From contig OW388304.1 of assembly GCA_936450465.1 (NCBI GenBank), forward strand, positions 36,733,593 to 36,797,592: a DNA stretch of 64,000 nucleotides, in the 5' to 3' direction. This document shows, piece after piece, positions 42,414 to 55,147 of the stretch (its first letter is position 1; each line of letters begins with the position of its first letter). The notes under the pieces are model-generated. The model worked only from the letters and a program-made list of their open reading frames with translations. It did no database searches and was not told the origin of the DNA. The DNA comes from Gibbula magus (lineage: Eukaryota > Mollusca > Gastropoda > Trochida > Trochidae). The translations under genes were made by a program, and so were the position numbers.

Positions 42414-45400
42414 CCCTCTGAGTGCCCGGCCGTTTACGCTATGCGCTCACTCAGTGCCGCTAACTTTTTTGAGTCACTCAAGATTTAGGTCAACGTTGTA
42501 CAAAAAATATCACCAGGGCGTTATTCATGTTCACAAAATCATGAAATTTTAACTGAAGGATACCAAGTTGGGTGTATCTCTACCTATGTATTTTTTTGTT
42601 ATAAATATTTAGTATAAAAACGAATAAGCATTGATTATAAACGACAAAGACGTTTTTAGCGTAAATTACCAATGGCGACGTATGCGTATATCTTTGTTTA
42701 CCAGCTCGGAAATAAATTCCTGTGTTCAAAAATGTAATTTAATTGTTATTTTTCGAGAGAGAAAATGTCAGGGATCACACTGATGTGTTTACTTTCTACA
42801 TGCGACCTTTAGTTCACAAACTAATACAAGGTATCTTTTTGTAACCATTTTGTTGAACATTGTTCACTGTGACGTCATTGACAAACAATGACCGTAAAAT
42901 GTATTGTGCATGGTAATCTTTCGTACTTTTTCAAAATACAAGCATAGTGGCTGATGTTTCACTCACTGATAGCTATTGTTTCTAGCTTGAGCATGGTAAG
43001 AATTTCGGAAACCTTTGAAAGGAAATTAATATCATGGTTCAGTAGTCCATAAGCGAGACCCGTTTTCAGTGGGTAAAAAAACATTTTGATAGCTAGAAAT
43101 GCAAGGGTATAAAAAAGTGTCTATTTGTCGGTCTATATCAACCTCAAGTACTAAATTGAAATAGATTTGCATACTAGAATACACAGACATCCATGTGGAA
43201 TATATTTCCATTGGCGTTTTAAGCGATAATCCATCACGATCAGTACGACAAAACTTGGGGAAATATGTCGGCGCCGTACCACGGCAGTTTTAGCATAACG
43301 ATTACACTGCATTCCGTTTGCAAACTATTTTTATCATCAGGGTGTGATTTCAATCATGAACATATCTTGAATCATGGTAGATGTGAACACCACACATCAT
43401 TCACTAAAATATGTGTCTATCAAGCGAAAATTGCATTGCAGAACGTTTATTTCACGGAACTCCGAAGTAAAATTGTAAAAGTTGGCCGTAGACAACTTGG
43501 TGTTTCGGTAAACGATTGAAAATATCCTAAATAAATGCTACTCCAAAAACAACGAAAGCTTCGAATTATATTCTCTTACTTGACACGGAAGTACATGCTT
43601 TCACAACGTATGTAAAGCCGACATGAATCTCGAACCCCAACAACATGTAGGCCCGCTGTCCATCGCGTAAGCCCCGCCCACTTTACCCGCTAACTTATCC
43701 GGTGCACATTGGCGCAATAAATATGGCGGGAACGTAGTCGTCGTATAACTCATTTGTTTTTGTAGTTGTCTTGCAAGACACCAATTTATTTATGATTAGT
43801 GTTATCTGTTAGTTCATTTCACATTAACGTGACATCAAAAATAAACAATGACGATCTTCCGCAGTTCTTGATATTGGCCACGCCTCTGCTCTGCAAATTG
43901 TCCCCCTTTTGATCATCACAACTTCCGAGTGGATCATGACAAAAGACCATTTGAACTGATGACACTGCCACTTCAACTTTTTTTTATTAAGGACAAACAT
44001 AATAAAAAAAAAAAATTTCGCCAGAATTTGCATGCATCACTGATGCACGTTTCAATATATCAAGTTTTATTTTGTAAAAAAATCATTATGACATATCCCC
44101 GAATGTAAAATAAAAATAGAAAAAATAATATTTAGGTCATAAAAAACAACAACGGGTTAGAAATTATTATTTAAAAAGTCTTTTATACAAGTCCCTACAT
44201 TTAAAGACAATTTAAAAAAATATATATTGTTAAGCAAATGTCGCATGAAAATATTTATTGTTTCTGATTACCTGGTGCTTTACCTTTCAACATTGTTTAC
44301 TAGATTATAAAGAGAAATGTATTATCCCAAAGTATGAAAATTAAGCATGGATTTAAAATAATAAATGTCTGCTTGGGAAAAGGGGTTAATAAATTACTTA
44401 TGTTAATAATGGAGACATGTCCCAACATATTATTTAGTCAATTCACAAATTTGTAGTATTCATCATAATAAAAAATTTTCCAGATTATACAATAATATTT
44501 TAATTAATTTTTAATTTGAACAATAATTTAAAACAAATTTGTTTAGAAGTGATGTTTGCCATTAGCTTTTTAACTAATAACTATTTTTATAATATAAATT
44601 TGAATATACTAAATACATTTACTGTTATATTTATAAGTTATAATTGTTTACTTAATTGGCAATACACGTAACATTAATCTATTGTAGAATATTCTAAATT
44701 TGAAATTTGGAAATATTTTCATAATAAAATAAATTCATAGAAAAAAAACCCATGAAAATTGCATTATTATTGAAAATACACAATGTTTTAACAAATGTAA
44801 ATAAATCTGACAACAAATTCATTGTATTCAATTTATTTACCTTACTTTTCATATTTTCTGTTTCCCAAAAAGCTAATCATTCTACTGGCACCCTATGTAA
44901 ATTTGTATGATATTAAATCTTTGTTTAGCTTACTTTTTGTTCAATGTTGCACCCTTCTTGAATATTCATGAGAATAAGTGCATCTAACTTGATCAAGTCG
45001 GGTGTCAGTCCCGTGAACGATTACAATATCAACGGATTTTCAGTGCCAAAGGAGCTGTCAATTTATTACATCTTCATAATTCAAAATTGATATAAATAAC
45101 ATTTCGTCCGCGACGTGGGTTTTCCCGAAATATCTACAAGCACGTTGTGGATATGACGTCAAGACTCGCGTGATAAACGTCATGTATCATCTCTCGTGCT
45201 GTTTCCCCGACAGCTGAACATTGTTTCGCGCCAGATAAAACATTCCATTGTAACTTCATACAAACTCTCATCGTCCTTTGGTTATATTTCCCTCAAAATT
45301 ATGTATTGAAATACCCCTTCCAACTTTCAATCAAATATATGATAATATAACATTTGCTTGACACTTTCTCCCGTTGTCTTTATAGTAATTTAGATGGGTA

Positions 45401-46773
45401 AATACATATTATATTTGTCAATGTTTTTAGATTTCATAGAGCAATACAATTGACATTTTCAGTTCGATACAGTTCCTGATATAAATAGTAAATATAAAAG
45501 CGAACATAAATTGTAAAGGTTCAATGAATATCATTATTAATTTCATTATATCCATCAGATGTCCGTAACATATTAGTTAATTGGAATAAGATTTCCGGAA
45601 AGTGGTATCTGTAGTGTCACCGCCATTTTGTCAACAAAGGCCCGCGAGGTACAATTAACACTGCATTTCAATACGGCAGTTTTACTGTGTTGAACGCATC
45701 AAAAAAGAAAATCACGGACAGAAACATAAACAAAAATAAAAATTCTATCTTTTGATAGTATGTTCAGGTTATGTTGCCAAATTGTTCCACGTAAACGGGA
45801 CATCAAAATATTGAAATCGCGAATCGTGAAGCAACTTTATTTAGTTCAGCCAAATTTGTCATTGACACGAAGCCTTTACTTGATTTGACACAAGCCGTAT
45901 CACTGTGACATACGGGGGTTCACACTGTTGAATTGACCTACAGATCTAAAATCAATTTGAGCAAAATATTCTGCCATTCTTTTTCGTAAAACAAATCGTT
46001 AATGCATCAAAATATCATAATGATCATTAGGCATGCTCCCCTCGCTAGCCAAGTTGACAGGCCATTTTGTTTACATTTCAATTGGAGTAAACAATGGTCG
46101 ATACCCGAATTTCAAATTTACTATTTGGCATGTTTTATACATGTTACTACTTGCTGAGTAGTATTTTCTTGTATGAAATTTATTTCTGTACAATTAATTC
46201 GTGTTTTATTTGCTGTGTACATTTCATACAAATATATTGATACAGGTTTTGCATCATAGCAGTTTTCCTGTAGTCTCAACGTAGATAGCCATTATTCAAA
46301 GCTGACATTTTTTCTTGGTTATGGGTTGCAGGGTCCATTCTTGTTAACTTGAAAGCCTTTTTTAATTATTTGCATGTGATTTCAAAACTAGACACACTGT
46401 AGATTGTTTTGGTGAATTTGGTTGTTTGTGTTACATTGTTCTTTTACAGTAATACTTGTATACATTTAGGTATGCAATGTAGAGAGGTAGACAATGGCAC
46501 CATGGCAGAGGGGATTAACTTTGTTGATCACAGTTGTTTGTGAAATTCATGATATCTCTGTCAATATTTAGTTATATTGCACAAAAGTGGTATCAAATTG
46601 AAGCTTAGTTGACAGGGTTTCTACCAAAACTATTGTCAACTTGATTTGATCTTTATTTAAAAAAAATTGCAATGAGGTTAGTGGGGTCATAGTTTGGCAC
46701 CATAAATGGTCCTATGGCACTATAGGGGGTTTTGATGGAGGGGCACATAAATGGTCCTATGGGACTATACAGG
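42414..46773. mobile_element. 4.36-kb insertion flanked by TTAA inside an RT
   Basis: The RT frame stops at TTAA (42410-42413) and resumes in frame at TTAA (46774-46777), reading VNGALSKPKCLRAGVPQGS with only one TTAA counted. TTAA target duplication is typical of piggyBac and Kolobok transposons. The left end CCCTCTGAGTGCCC is piggyBac-like in starting CCC. The right end (CTATACAGG) is a poor inverted match. The interior is AT-rich. Its largest frame, 43265-43519, has 84 codons and no transposase motif. ATGGTCCTATGGCACTATAG-type motifs are duplicated near the right end. It is most likely non-autonomous. Confidence 0.72.
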
Positions 46774-47130
46774 TTAATGGAGCCCTATCCAAGCCGAAGT
46801 GTTTACGAGCCGGTGTTCCACAAGGATCAGTACTCGACCCCTTTTTATTTTTTGTATATGTAAATGATAATGCTGATGATTTAGACTGCCTCACACGATT
46901 ATTTGCTGATGATTCATCTCTTGGCTTGTCTTCTCATGATCGTCTATTCATAGATACTGAATTGAATTCAAATTTAGAAAGATTGCGAGCTTGGGCAAAG
47001 CGTTGGCTTATAACATACAATCCTTACAAATCTGAAGCAATTATTTTGTCCATGCAAAGGGATATTGATGCAATCCCGGCTACAGAGCCCTGTATTTGTG
47101 CAGTGAAAGTGATAGTGTGCTCTCTCAGGC
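46774..47130 (+). pseudogene. Jockey-like RT, 3' part after the TTAA insertion
   Basis: It continues the RT broken at 42413: GVPQGSVLDPFLFFVYVND (motif B), RLFADDSSLG (motif C with both Asp), then LERLRAWAKRWLITYNPYKSE. It ends near LSMQRD, after which the frame and similarity fade. Confidence 0.85.
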
Positions 47131-47900
47131 ATTAACGCTGTTGAACAATCCTTGTGTTGCATGCTTTATAAATTATATTCACAGACATGGTCGCGCTCCA
47201 ATGCACATACCTCGCCAATGTTAAAGATTGTAATTGACAACTCGTTTGTGTTTTCTTCTTGAGACATTTGTTGACTTCTATTTAGAATTGATAATCTAAG
47301 AATATATTGAGTATATATGTGTTGACTTACTGCATTTAACATTCATATGACTGAGAGTATATTCATTGTAAACATGATGTGTTTTTTTTTTTAAATCAAA
47401 GAATCTTAGATGTTTATTATTTTAAATTCACAGCCTGTTTTCATATTATTTCCAAAATATAAATTTAACACCTGTGGTCTCAGCTCATGTTCACATCGGC
47501 TAATATTGCGAATGTGCTCATATACTTACGTAAGTCGGAGAGTTATGATATAGGATTAAGACGAACATTCCTGGCTAGGTTTTTGAAAACGCAGCATCAA
47601 ATGACGTAGTTCTGTTACTCTCACGACCCCCCCCCCCCCCTCGATTTAGCAGGAGGGGCCTTGAGTGACTCTAGCGTACATTTTGCTTATATATTTGATA
47701 AACGTGCGCATTAAAGAATAGCATTCACGTTAATTTGAGATCATTCGAATGACAATGTTGATATGGTTAAAACTAAATTCACTGTAGTGTCGCAACATGC
47801 ACAGTAGAATCAAACAAATATGATGAATATTAAATAACTATTTCAGTAAAGATGCATCTATTGTATTCTTTCGGGTCACATATGCGAATCGTTATCGAAA
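47131..47900. other. No gene; contains a C14 tract
   Basis: AT-rich sequence with a run of 14 C at 47627-47640. No other supported feature. Confidence 0.5.
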
Positions 47901-48236
47901 GGGTAGGGTTTGTTTCCGGAGCAGATCTAAAAAAAATACTTTACCAATCATCAAATTTGGCATACAGCCTCCCTATATCATCTAGATGTGCCTTTTGGGG
48001 TTTTAGATTTGTGTAAATGTTATGTTGTTTGTTTCCATGGCATAATTTGGACTTACTCTATTTGAAGGGTAGGGTTTGTTTCCGGAGCAGATCTCTAAAA
48101 CTACTTTACCAATCTTCAAATTTGGCATACAGCCTCCCTTTATCATGTAGATGTGCCTTTTTGGGGTTTCAGATTTTTGTAAATTTTATTTTGTTTGTTT
48201 ACATGGCATAATTTGAACTTAATCTATTTGAAGGGT
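47901..48236 (+). repeat. Two tandem ~166-bp units
   Basis: GGGTAGGGTTTGTTTCCGGA starts at 47901 and 48067. Both units share ATTTGGCATACAGCCTCCCT, TAGATGTGCC and CATGGCATAATTTG. The period (~166 bp) and the GTTTCCATGG motif recall the core repeats at 51258-51610. Confidence 0.85.
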
Positions 48237-49115
48237 ATTTGGAAGGTTAACAACTGAAATTGAATGGGGGGAAAGGGGAGAGACATCTGTTTTTACGAGT
48301 AAAACACCTTCTAGTTTGAGTAGATAATATTCATTAGATCATATTACTTCTGTGCATATAAACTGAAAATGTAATTTCGGTTTCTGCACAACTAAAATGA
48401 TGTTGTTCAATTATGATTTGAAACGAGTAAATTGTGGGAAATTATTTGCACTGATATAAGTACATATGGTGTTTTAGCACGTATTAAAGTCAAATTGAAT
48501 ATTATGAACCACGATGGATGTATAATCAATCTATTGTCAGTAGGTTAATTTCCACTTAAATTACTTTAATAGCAAGTTATTGACCAATCAATAAAACATT
48601 CTGTGATGATCAACAATGTCATTGTTTGTAACATCATTAACGAACGTTTCAATTCAGCAAAGCGATTGAACTTAAAGTAAATCTAAATTATAAAACAGTA
48701 TGCATAAATAGGTCTTGTCCAACTGTGATATTATGAAAAATAATCAAATCTTGCCAGATTGTGTATATTTAATTTTGAATAGGTTTGCTCAAGAAAATAT
48801 GGTTTGATAAGGTGTTAGAAACTTATTGATTGCTACAAGTTTATTTCACTAAATAATATGAAATGGCTATACATTTCTTGTATATTGATTGGTAAATCCT
48901 GTCTTAAAGTAAATACCATGTCTTTCATTAGTAAAACATAGAAGTAAATGTTCAATTTGATACGGTGTTGAAGAATTCTTTTAACTTTTAATGAATATAA
49001 ACTAACAGCAAAGATGATAATATAATTTAAAAGAGAAAGTATTTTAATTAGGAGAACTCGTTTCTAATCTATTTCTGATTGAATGAAATATTTTTGACAC
49101 AAAACTGAGCTTTCA
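48237..49115. other. Nothing recognised
   Basis: AT-rich sequence without a supported feature. Confidence 0.4.
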
Positions 49116-49122
49116 AAAACCT

Positions 49123-49181
49123 TAACCTTAAGGTAATTAACCTTAAGGTAATTAACCTTAAGGTAATTAACCTTAAGGTAA
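49123..49181 (+). repeat. 15-bp minisatellite of palindromic units
   Basis: About four tandem copies of AACCTTAAGGTAATT. Each unit contains the palindrome ACCTTAAGGT, and neighbouring units also form TAATTA palindromes. GACCTTGACC-rich sequence follows at 49196-49340. Confidence 0.88.
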
Positions 49182-50934
49182 TACATGTTTAAGTCGTGAC
49201 CCTGACCTTTAAAACATATTAACCAAGGCCACAACGTTTAATCAGTCACTGATAGTTCTTTGATACTTGGCATTGGCACTTCTTATGATCAGACATTTTA
49301 GATCAGGTCATAATTGTTGACCTCGTGACCTTGACCTTGGGAATTTGACATGTAGTGGCTTGAAGCCCGCCAAACGCTGCCTTTAATTAAAGTTGTTTCT
49401 ACTGACTCTATTCTTACACTCATATTATGAAAAAAGTATTTATTCTGAAAATATCACCATGTCATCAAATATTGAAAAGGAGAATCTTTGACAGAATCGT
49501 GACTTGTATAGTAGGGCTTTTTTTTTAAAATTGCAAATAAAAGTTTATCCTGTCTGGATAATTGTATACATCAACAAACATCACACTCACAATGTTTTCA
49601 ATTTCAATAAAAGTGCACGCATGATATAATATCTAGGTCTTTATTGAAAGCAGTAAAAATGTTTGGAGTGCATGCACCCAGATCCTCACAAATCAGAACA
49701 CAGGGAGCTATTACCATTACAATAGACTAAAGTCTCTCTACAGCTAGTCTTATACAACATTAAAGTTGTATGGCAGTAGAAAATGTTTTCTCAACATAAC
49801 ATTATTGATGTGATTATAACGAAATGAATGTGTGTTAATAAATACAACGAAATTTAATGTATATTTACTTTACCAATTATCCGTAGTGGTAATAACGGTG
49901 TTATGTATAGGGCAAAAATTGCATGGCGGCCATTTTTATGTAAATACATTTCATTATTTCGAATTACAATATGATTGCTATAGCTTTACCCAACCATGTA
50001 CACTCACTTTTTAACTTGATTTTCCGAAGAGAGAAGGTATTTTACTTTTGGTGACATTGTTTTTCAAATACATTTCATCGACTTATTTATGCAAAAAAAT
50101 GCTACTGCCCCTTTAATACATTTAAGTGGTAACCTCATATGGTCTCTGTAATGCGGTTGTTTTATTCTACTGAAGGAGAACTGGGATTGTCGTTATAATA
50201 TGGCATATCATACTATACACACAATACTCTTCTAAGAATGAGGGTTTGAATCGAAGTATGCCGTCACGCATGAAAATGAAATTGTTTTGTTCTTTTAATA
50301 ATTTGTAAGATTTCATTAATTAACTGGCTACTTTTTTATTGTCAGTACAAAGCATGATGTTTTCTCTGCAACGCATCGTCCAGTGGTAGTGCTTCCGGTT
50401 TCGTCCTCCATTGCACCCATTGTTCAATGTCCTGAAATATGTAGAAGGTTATTTGAGACTGCACAGAGCATACAAATTAGCTCAGCAATATCTCAATACT
50501 ATTTATTGTAATCTACAATCTACAATATTTCAATTCCATCTTTAAAACCCTTTACTTCGAAGATGCAATTTTAATGTAACATTAACATTTCACAATTGAT
50601 ATATAAGAGCAACCTGCAGCGAAATGACACCATTTACGAGAAGACTTGAAAATTCGATTTACAAGAGTTCACTGCCTTTGATGATCTTCTCCAGTTGTTC
50701 TACTGTAATAAATTATCAACACAGAAGTACAATATTGTAGTTGTTTGCATATCAACGTCTAATATGTATTACGTACTTTATATAATTAGTTTATCCATTT
50801 TTCTATCAAGCAATGATAAACTTACATGTGCATGTACATCCGTGTCTGCTTGTGTATCTTCCAAATAGCAATCCATAACAAATATAAAAGATATAATTTT
50901 AAAACTCCCGTGCATTTTGCTAACCTATGACGTG
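49182..50934. other. Mostly unannotated; holds a partial dispersed repeat near 49850-50115
   Basis: 49870-49940 is an inverted fragment of the family at 34545-35180 (ATCCGTAGTGGTAAT, GCATGGCGGCCAT). TACTGCCCCTTTAA at 50103 is the same family's end in direct orientation. The rest shows nothing that I can name. Confidence 0.5.
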
Positions 50935-51105
50935 TTGATGACAGAAGAGAATATGACTGTATGGTGTTTTTCGATGTGTCTAAACCCTTTAACAGAGTAT
51001 GGCATAGGGGTTTAATAAATAAAAAAAATAGAACGTTACGGCATAGATGATTGATGACTCAAATGGATACAATGTTACCTAAGAAGTACAAATGTAGAAG
51101 TCAAA
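50935..51105 (+). pseudogene. Short Jockey-like RT fragment
   Basis: It reads VFFDVSKPFNRVWHRGLIN (motif A region) and then, after a frame change, IERYGIDG and further RT-like pieces. It is under 180 bp and inactive. The neighbouring sequence at 51181 starts a different repeat. Confidence 0.65.
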
Positions 51106-51180
51106 GATTTTTTTAAAAAAATGGTTCGTAAGCCAAGTCAAAACAAATATTCTTGGTCCGTTTTTGTTTTCGATTTTATA

Positions 51181-51610
51181 CCCCCGCCTGACACCGTAAG
51201 CGGTGGTATAAATCGTTCATTTTGTCTGTCTGTCCGTCCGTCCGTCACAAAACTAAACATGCTAGCTTCACCAAACTTGTTAGCCACGATTTCATGTTGT
51301 GCCTTTCGAGGGTTGGACCGATTTCTGAATTGTATTTGTTGCGGTTTCCATTGAAACATGACCAAAACAGTGACTCTGTAAGGACGTCATTTTGTGCAGA
51401 GCATATATCTCCCAAACTACACATGCTAGCTTCACCAAACTTGCTACACATGTCAACCATGGTGCCAAGATGTGCCTTTTGAGGGTAAGACATATTTCTG
51501 AATATTATATATTTGTGGTTTCCATGGAAACATGACCAAAACTGTGACTCTGTAAGGAAGTCATTTCCTGCAGAGCGTATCTCCCAAACTATAAAACACC
51601 TCTGAAACTG
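51181..51610 (+). repeat. Core-repeat element, ~164-bp units, with terminal hairpin
   Basis: It starts ACCCCCGCCTGACACCGTAA with the hairpin CACCGTAAGCGGTG, then GTCTGTCTGTCCGTCCGTCC. Two units of ~164 bp follow (CATGCTAGCTTCACCAAACT at 51258 and 51422), sharing GTTTCCATGGAAACATGACC and CAGTGACTCTGTAAGGA. This architecture, a conserved leader with pyrimidine-rich GTCC repeats followed by ~160-bp cores, is that of pearl/Helitron-related elements of bivalves and other molluscs. Assignment is by architecture only. Confidence 0.7.
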
Positions 51611-51754
51611 TTCGTGCTCTTTTCATCCAACCAAACATGTATGTTAACATCCATCACATCCATTACTAATTTAAAGTTAAAGTTATGTGAGATGAATTAG
51701 ATTGTTGCCGTACGCTTGATCGCCGACGATACATCCATTGGATGTTCATCTGCG

Positions 51755-52810
51755 AGGGGCGTTCAATAAAATTTCACCTGATAGACTTCTACTTTACTGA
51801 AAGAAACGAAACTTACAGTTATTAGTTTTTCTCTACATAAGCACCACACAGTGGGACACATTTCTCCCATCGCTTTATGCAGCCTTATGGGCCTTTCTTG
51901 TAAAAGGCATCAGATCTTGTCAAAAGCCAGGACATAACCTCATTAATGAGGGTTTCATCATCAGGGAAAAAATGACTTCATGTTTGGGAAGAGGAAGAAA
52001 TCAGATGGTGCTAGGTCAGGGGAATACGGTGGGTGAGGAAGTATTTCATAGCCGCTGGTCTGCGCTTCCGCCTGAGCTACACGTGAGTTACAGACAGGAG
52101 CAGTGTCCTGAAGCAGACGGACACCTTTAGTGAGCATACCGCGTCTCTCGGTTTCGATAGATTTCCGCAAATTTTTTTTAGCAAACTCGCGTAGTATGCC
52201 CCAGTAATTGTGGTACCCCTTTCCAAAATATCCATCATGATTACACCATGCTGATCGCAAAATACGCTGACCAATACATTGACTGCCATTTTAAGGGGTG
52301 GTGACTGAAGATGATTCCACTGTTTTGACTGGATTTTACTTTCAGGGTCATAGTGATGGACCCATGTTTCATCCTGTGTGATTAGTCAGTTGAAAAAGTT
52401 ATCCTGGTTTTCTTGTCACATTGCTAAACCAGCTTTTGAGCAGTCGACTCGTTTGCAGTTGGGGTATCCATCGAGCTGACAACTTCCGCATGTGAAAATG
52501 GTCATGAAAGACCCATACACTTATCTTGACATCTTGACATCATCAAGTTGACGGACAGTAATTCAGCGATCTTCCAAAATTGCAGCTTCGACTGGGCCGA
52601 AAGAGTCACCATCAATGGCTGATTGGGATCGACCTGGAATTGAAGCTGTTTCCACGGAGGGCCGACCACACTTGAACTGACGATGCCAGTGTTTGACGAC
52701 GATGCATCCTCTCCATAAGATTTTTTCATCTCATCAAAAGTCTCCTTTGGTGTACGACACTTTAAGAATAAATACCTGATAACCGCTCTGTACTCAACAG
52801 CCTCCATTTT
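51755..52810 (-). pseudogene. mariner-family transposase, degraded
   Basis: On the minus strand it starts at MEAVEYRAVIRYLFLKCRTP (HTH region). It passes through DGDSFGPVEAAI-like and DILHDHFHMRKLSARWIPQL-like pieces in shifted frames, then QDETWVHHYDPESK (Asp 1), PLKMAVNVLVSVFCDQHGV, LLQDTAPVCNSRVAQ at the Asp 2 site, and YSPDLAPSDFFLFP (Asp 3). Asp at the third site is the mariner DD34D signature and separates it from the Tc1 copies elsewhere in the window. Asp 2 is kept, but the usual HDNARPH context is altered. At least three frameshifts are present. A GGGGCGTTCAATAAAATTTC motif near 51757 is probably the 3' terminal repeat. I could not pair it securely. Confidence 0.85.
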
Positions 52811-52984
52811 GATATTTTTTTTTTATAGAGAAAGAATGAATATTTTTAAAGTATGAGACATCACTTGACCTAGGAGACATGCTACATATCACATGAGAAA
52901 ATTTATTCTACTTCCTGTAAAGAGAAGTTGGTCAGGGGAATAAACATGACACTTTTGAATTTGAAAATTGACAATCATTTTGTC

Positions 52985-53620
52985 AGTTTTAATACACACA
53001 CATACCCACACACACATTGATGTTAAAGGTGGCAAACGGGGACACTAAAAAAACACATGTAACCGGGGACATTTTTTCTAGCTGTTCTACAGGTGTACTA
53101 CTTGCATGGCTAACTTCCCTTGTCATGTGTGTTAGTTCTAAACATTGACTGGCTCTCCAAGACACATTTGAATGAGTATGAAATTACATGTAGGAACCGG
53201 GGACACTCACCGAATGTGTGCGTGTTTTTCTGTATGCAAACGGGACAGTGTGTATCATTTACACCATGGAAGCGGGGACATATGTCTATCAGGTATTTCT
53301 CTATGGAAACGGGGACATTTGGGTTCACTTTTGTATACAAATCATGGCTATATGTGTGTGTTTAAAAGGTTAATACAATCTGACGGTCATACTCAGCCCG
53401 AGGATCCATTTTACTACAATAAGTGCGTATGGGTAAGTTTTCACAAGCAAACGGGGACAGTGGGTATCATTTACACCATGGAAGCGGGCACACTAATTGT
53501 GTATTAATATTGTCTCTATGGAAACAAACTGGGTGTGAATAAGTGTTTCACTTTGGCCTAAATTTGAGGAAATATGCGTTGGTGTGTATCTTTTGCTGTC
53601 AAACTGTCATCCAAAATATT
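52985..53620 (+). repeat. Unit R, partial copy D
   Basis: It matches copy C from about 59830 to 60640: GATGTTAAAGGTGGCAAACG, ACATGTAACCGGGGACATTT, the ~212-bp subunit with ANCGGGGACA motifs, and TTGGCCTAAATTTGAGG, TGCTGTCAAACTGTC. It stops at CATCCAAAATATTA. Confidence 0.87.
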
Positions 53621-54780
53621 ATCTTAGAACCCTGAAATTATCTTTAGAAGAGAAACATTACAAATCTCAGTATTTGGTCAATGTTTTAAGAACAAATCAC
53701 CCCAAAAACATAACTGACTTCATTGTTTATAAATGTGCATGCATTATCAAAGTAGACAATAACATTTTGGCTCACTGTATGATATTTTTTTTACAATTTT
53801 TCCTTCCATTATTTTATGCTCGAAAATAGGACAATTGACTCCATCCATGAAACTATATGACGATAACATAATTTTCAACATTTTCAAGTCTGTAATTTTA
53901 GCACATGGGCTCAACTTTTGGGATGTTAGTCACAAAAAAACAACTTCCTCTGAGCACATAACGTTTCATGATATTTAAATTCAAATAGGGGTACCATTTC
54001 TGTTGGCATTTAGTGTATTTGATTATACAGTTGAGATATTGAATGATCTATAATATTATAAATGTTTTGCAAAATGTTACCACATATCACGCCATGTTAA
54101 TACTGTGTCAATATTGACTCAAGGAAAAAGTCCTAAAACGTCTATTAGATTAAATGAAAAATATAGATTATGCACAATTTTACAATCAATTTGTTGATAA
54201 TCAAATTGAGGCTGGCTCCATTTCATCAAACAACAGATATTCAAAAGATGAATATTGACTGATAAAAAGAATTCTGAAACATATGTTAGGTTTAATGAAA
54301 AATATTGATTTTGATTCGAATTATTTGTAAATGTTATAAGAAAACTAATATTACGAATTGAGGATTGTGATGAAACAAAGATAGTCAAACGTGGAACTGA
54401 AGATTGAATTTTGCTGACGGAATTTTCCTTTGTTTGACAAGGGGCGTTTTGTTTCAGTAAGTATAGTATATGCTTTTGTGATTGTATATTGAATTTGTTA
54501 CATTTAGAGGACTAGGTCTCTTGCAAAAGTTGTGATTTTTGTGCTCAGAGATACAACTGGACAAATTTGGAACTAAAGTTTAAAACATCTGGCTAGTGAA
54601 ACAGTATTTGTTTCACAAGAGTACAGAAGACCATTGTTTGTGTTTTCTTTGTTTAGTTTTATGTTACGTGTTTTATGTTTTGGAGGTATCATAATTCTCA
54701 AGTCCAATAACAAGGTAAGACTTAAGAACCCTTCCAACCTCGCCAGGACTGAATACCTCAGCCTCACACTTGAATGAATT
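53621..54780. other. Nothing recognised
   Basis: AT-rich sequence between R copies D and B. TTTAATGAAAAATAT recurs twice near 54150 and 54295. No supported feature. Confidence 0.4.
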
Positions 54781-54784
54781 ATCA

Positions 54785-55147
54785 TCTAATTAAAAGAGAG
54801 TATCATCTATTTAGATGAAACGATCATTTAGTAAGATGAAACTATCATATACTTTGATAAAACTATCATTTAATAAGGCGAAACTGTCATTTAATTAAAA
54901 AGAACTATCATATCAGAAGATGAAACTATCACTTAATGAGATGGAACTATTATTTAATTAGATGACCTATCATTGAATTAAATGAAATCATCGTCTTATT
55001 AGATGAAACTATCATCTAATTACATCAAACTATATCATCTTATTAGATGAAACTATCATCTAATTACATCAAACTATCATCTAATTAGATCAAACGATCA
55101 TTAGATGAAACTGTAATCTAATTAGATGAAACTGTTATCTAATTAAA
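54785..55147 (+). repeat. ~20-bp minisatellite, about 17 degenerate units
   Basis: The consensus unit is AAACTATCATCTAATTAGATG, about 20-21 bp. It is degenerate on the left and more regular from 54990 on. ATCTAATTAGAT within the unit is a palindrome. It ends directly before R copy B. Confidence 0.88.

Noticed and set aside
43265..43519. 84-codon frame as the transposase of the TTAA-flanked element
   Set aside because: No DDE or zinc-ribbon signature, and far shorter than a piggyBac or Kolobok transposase.
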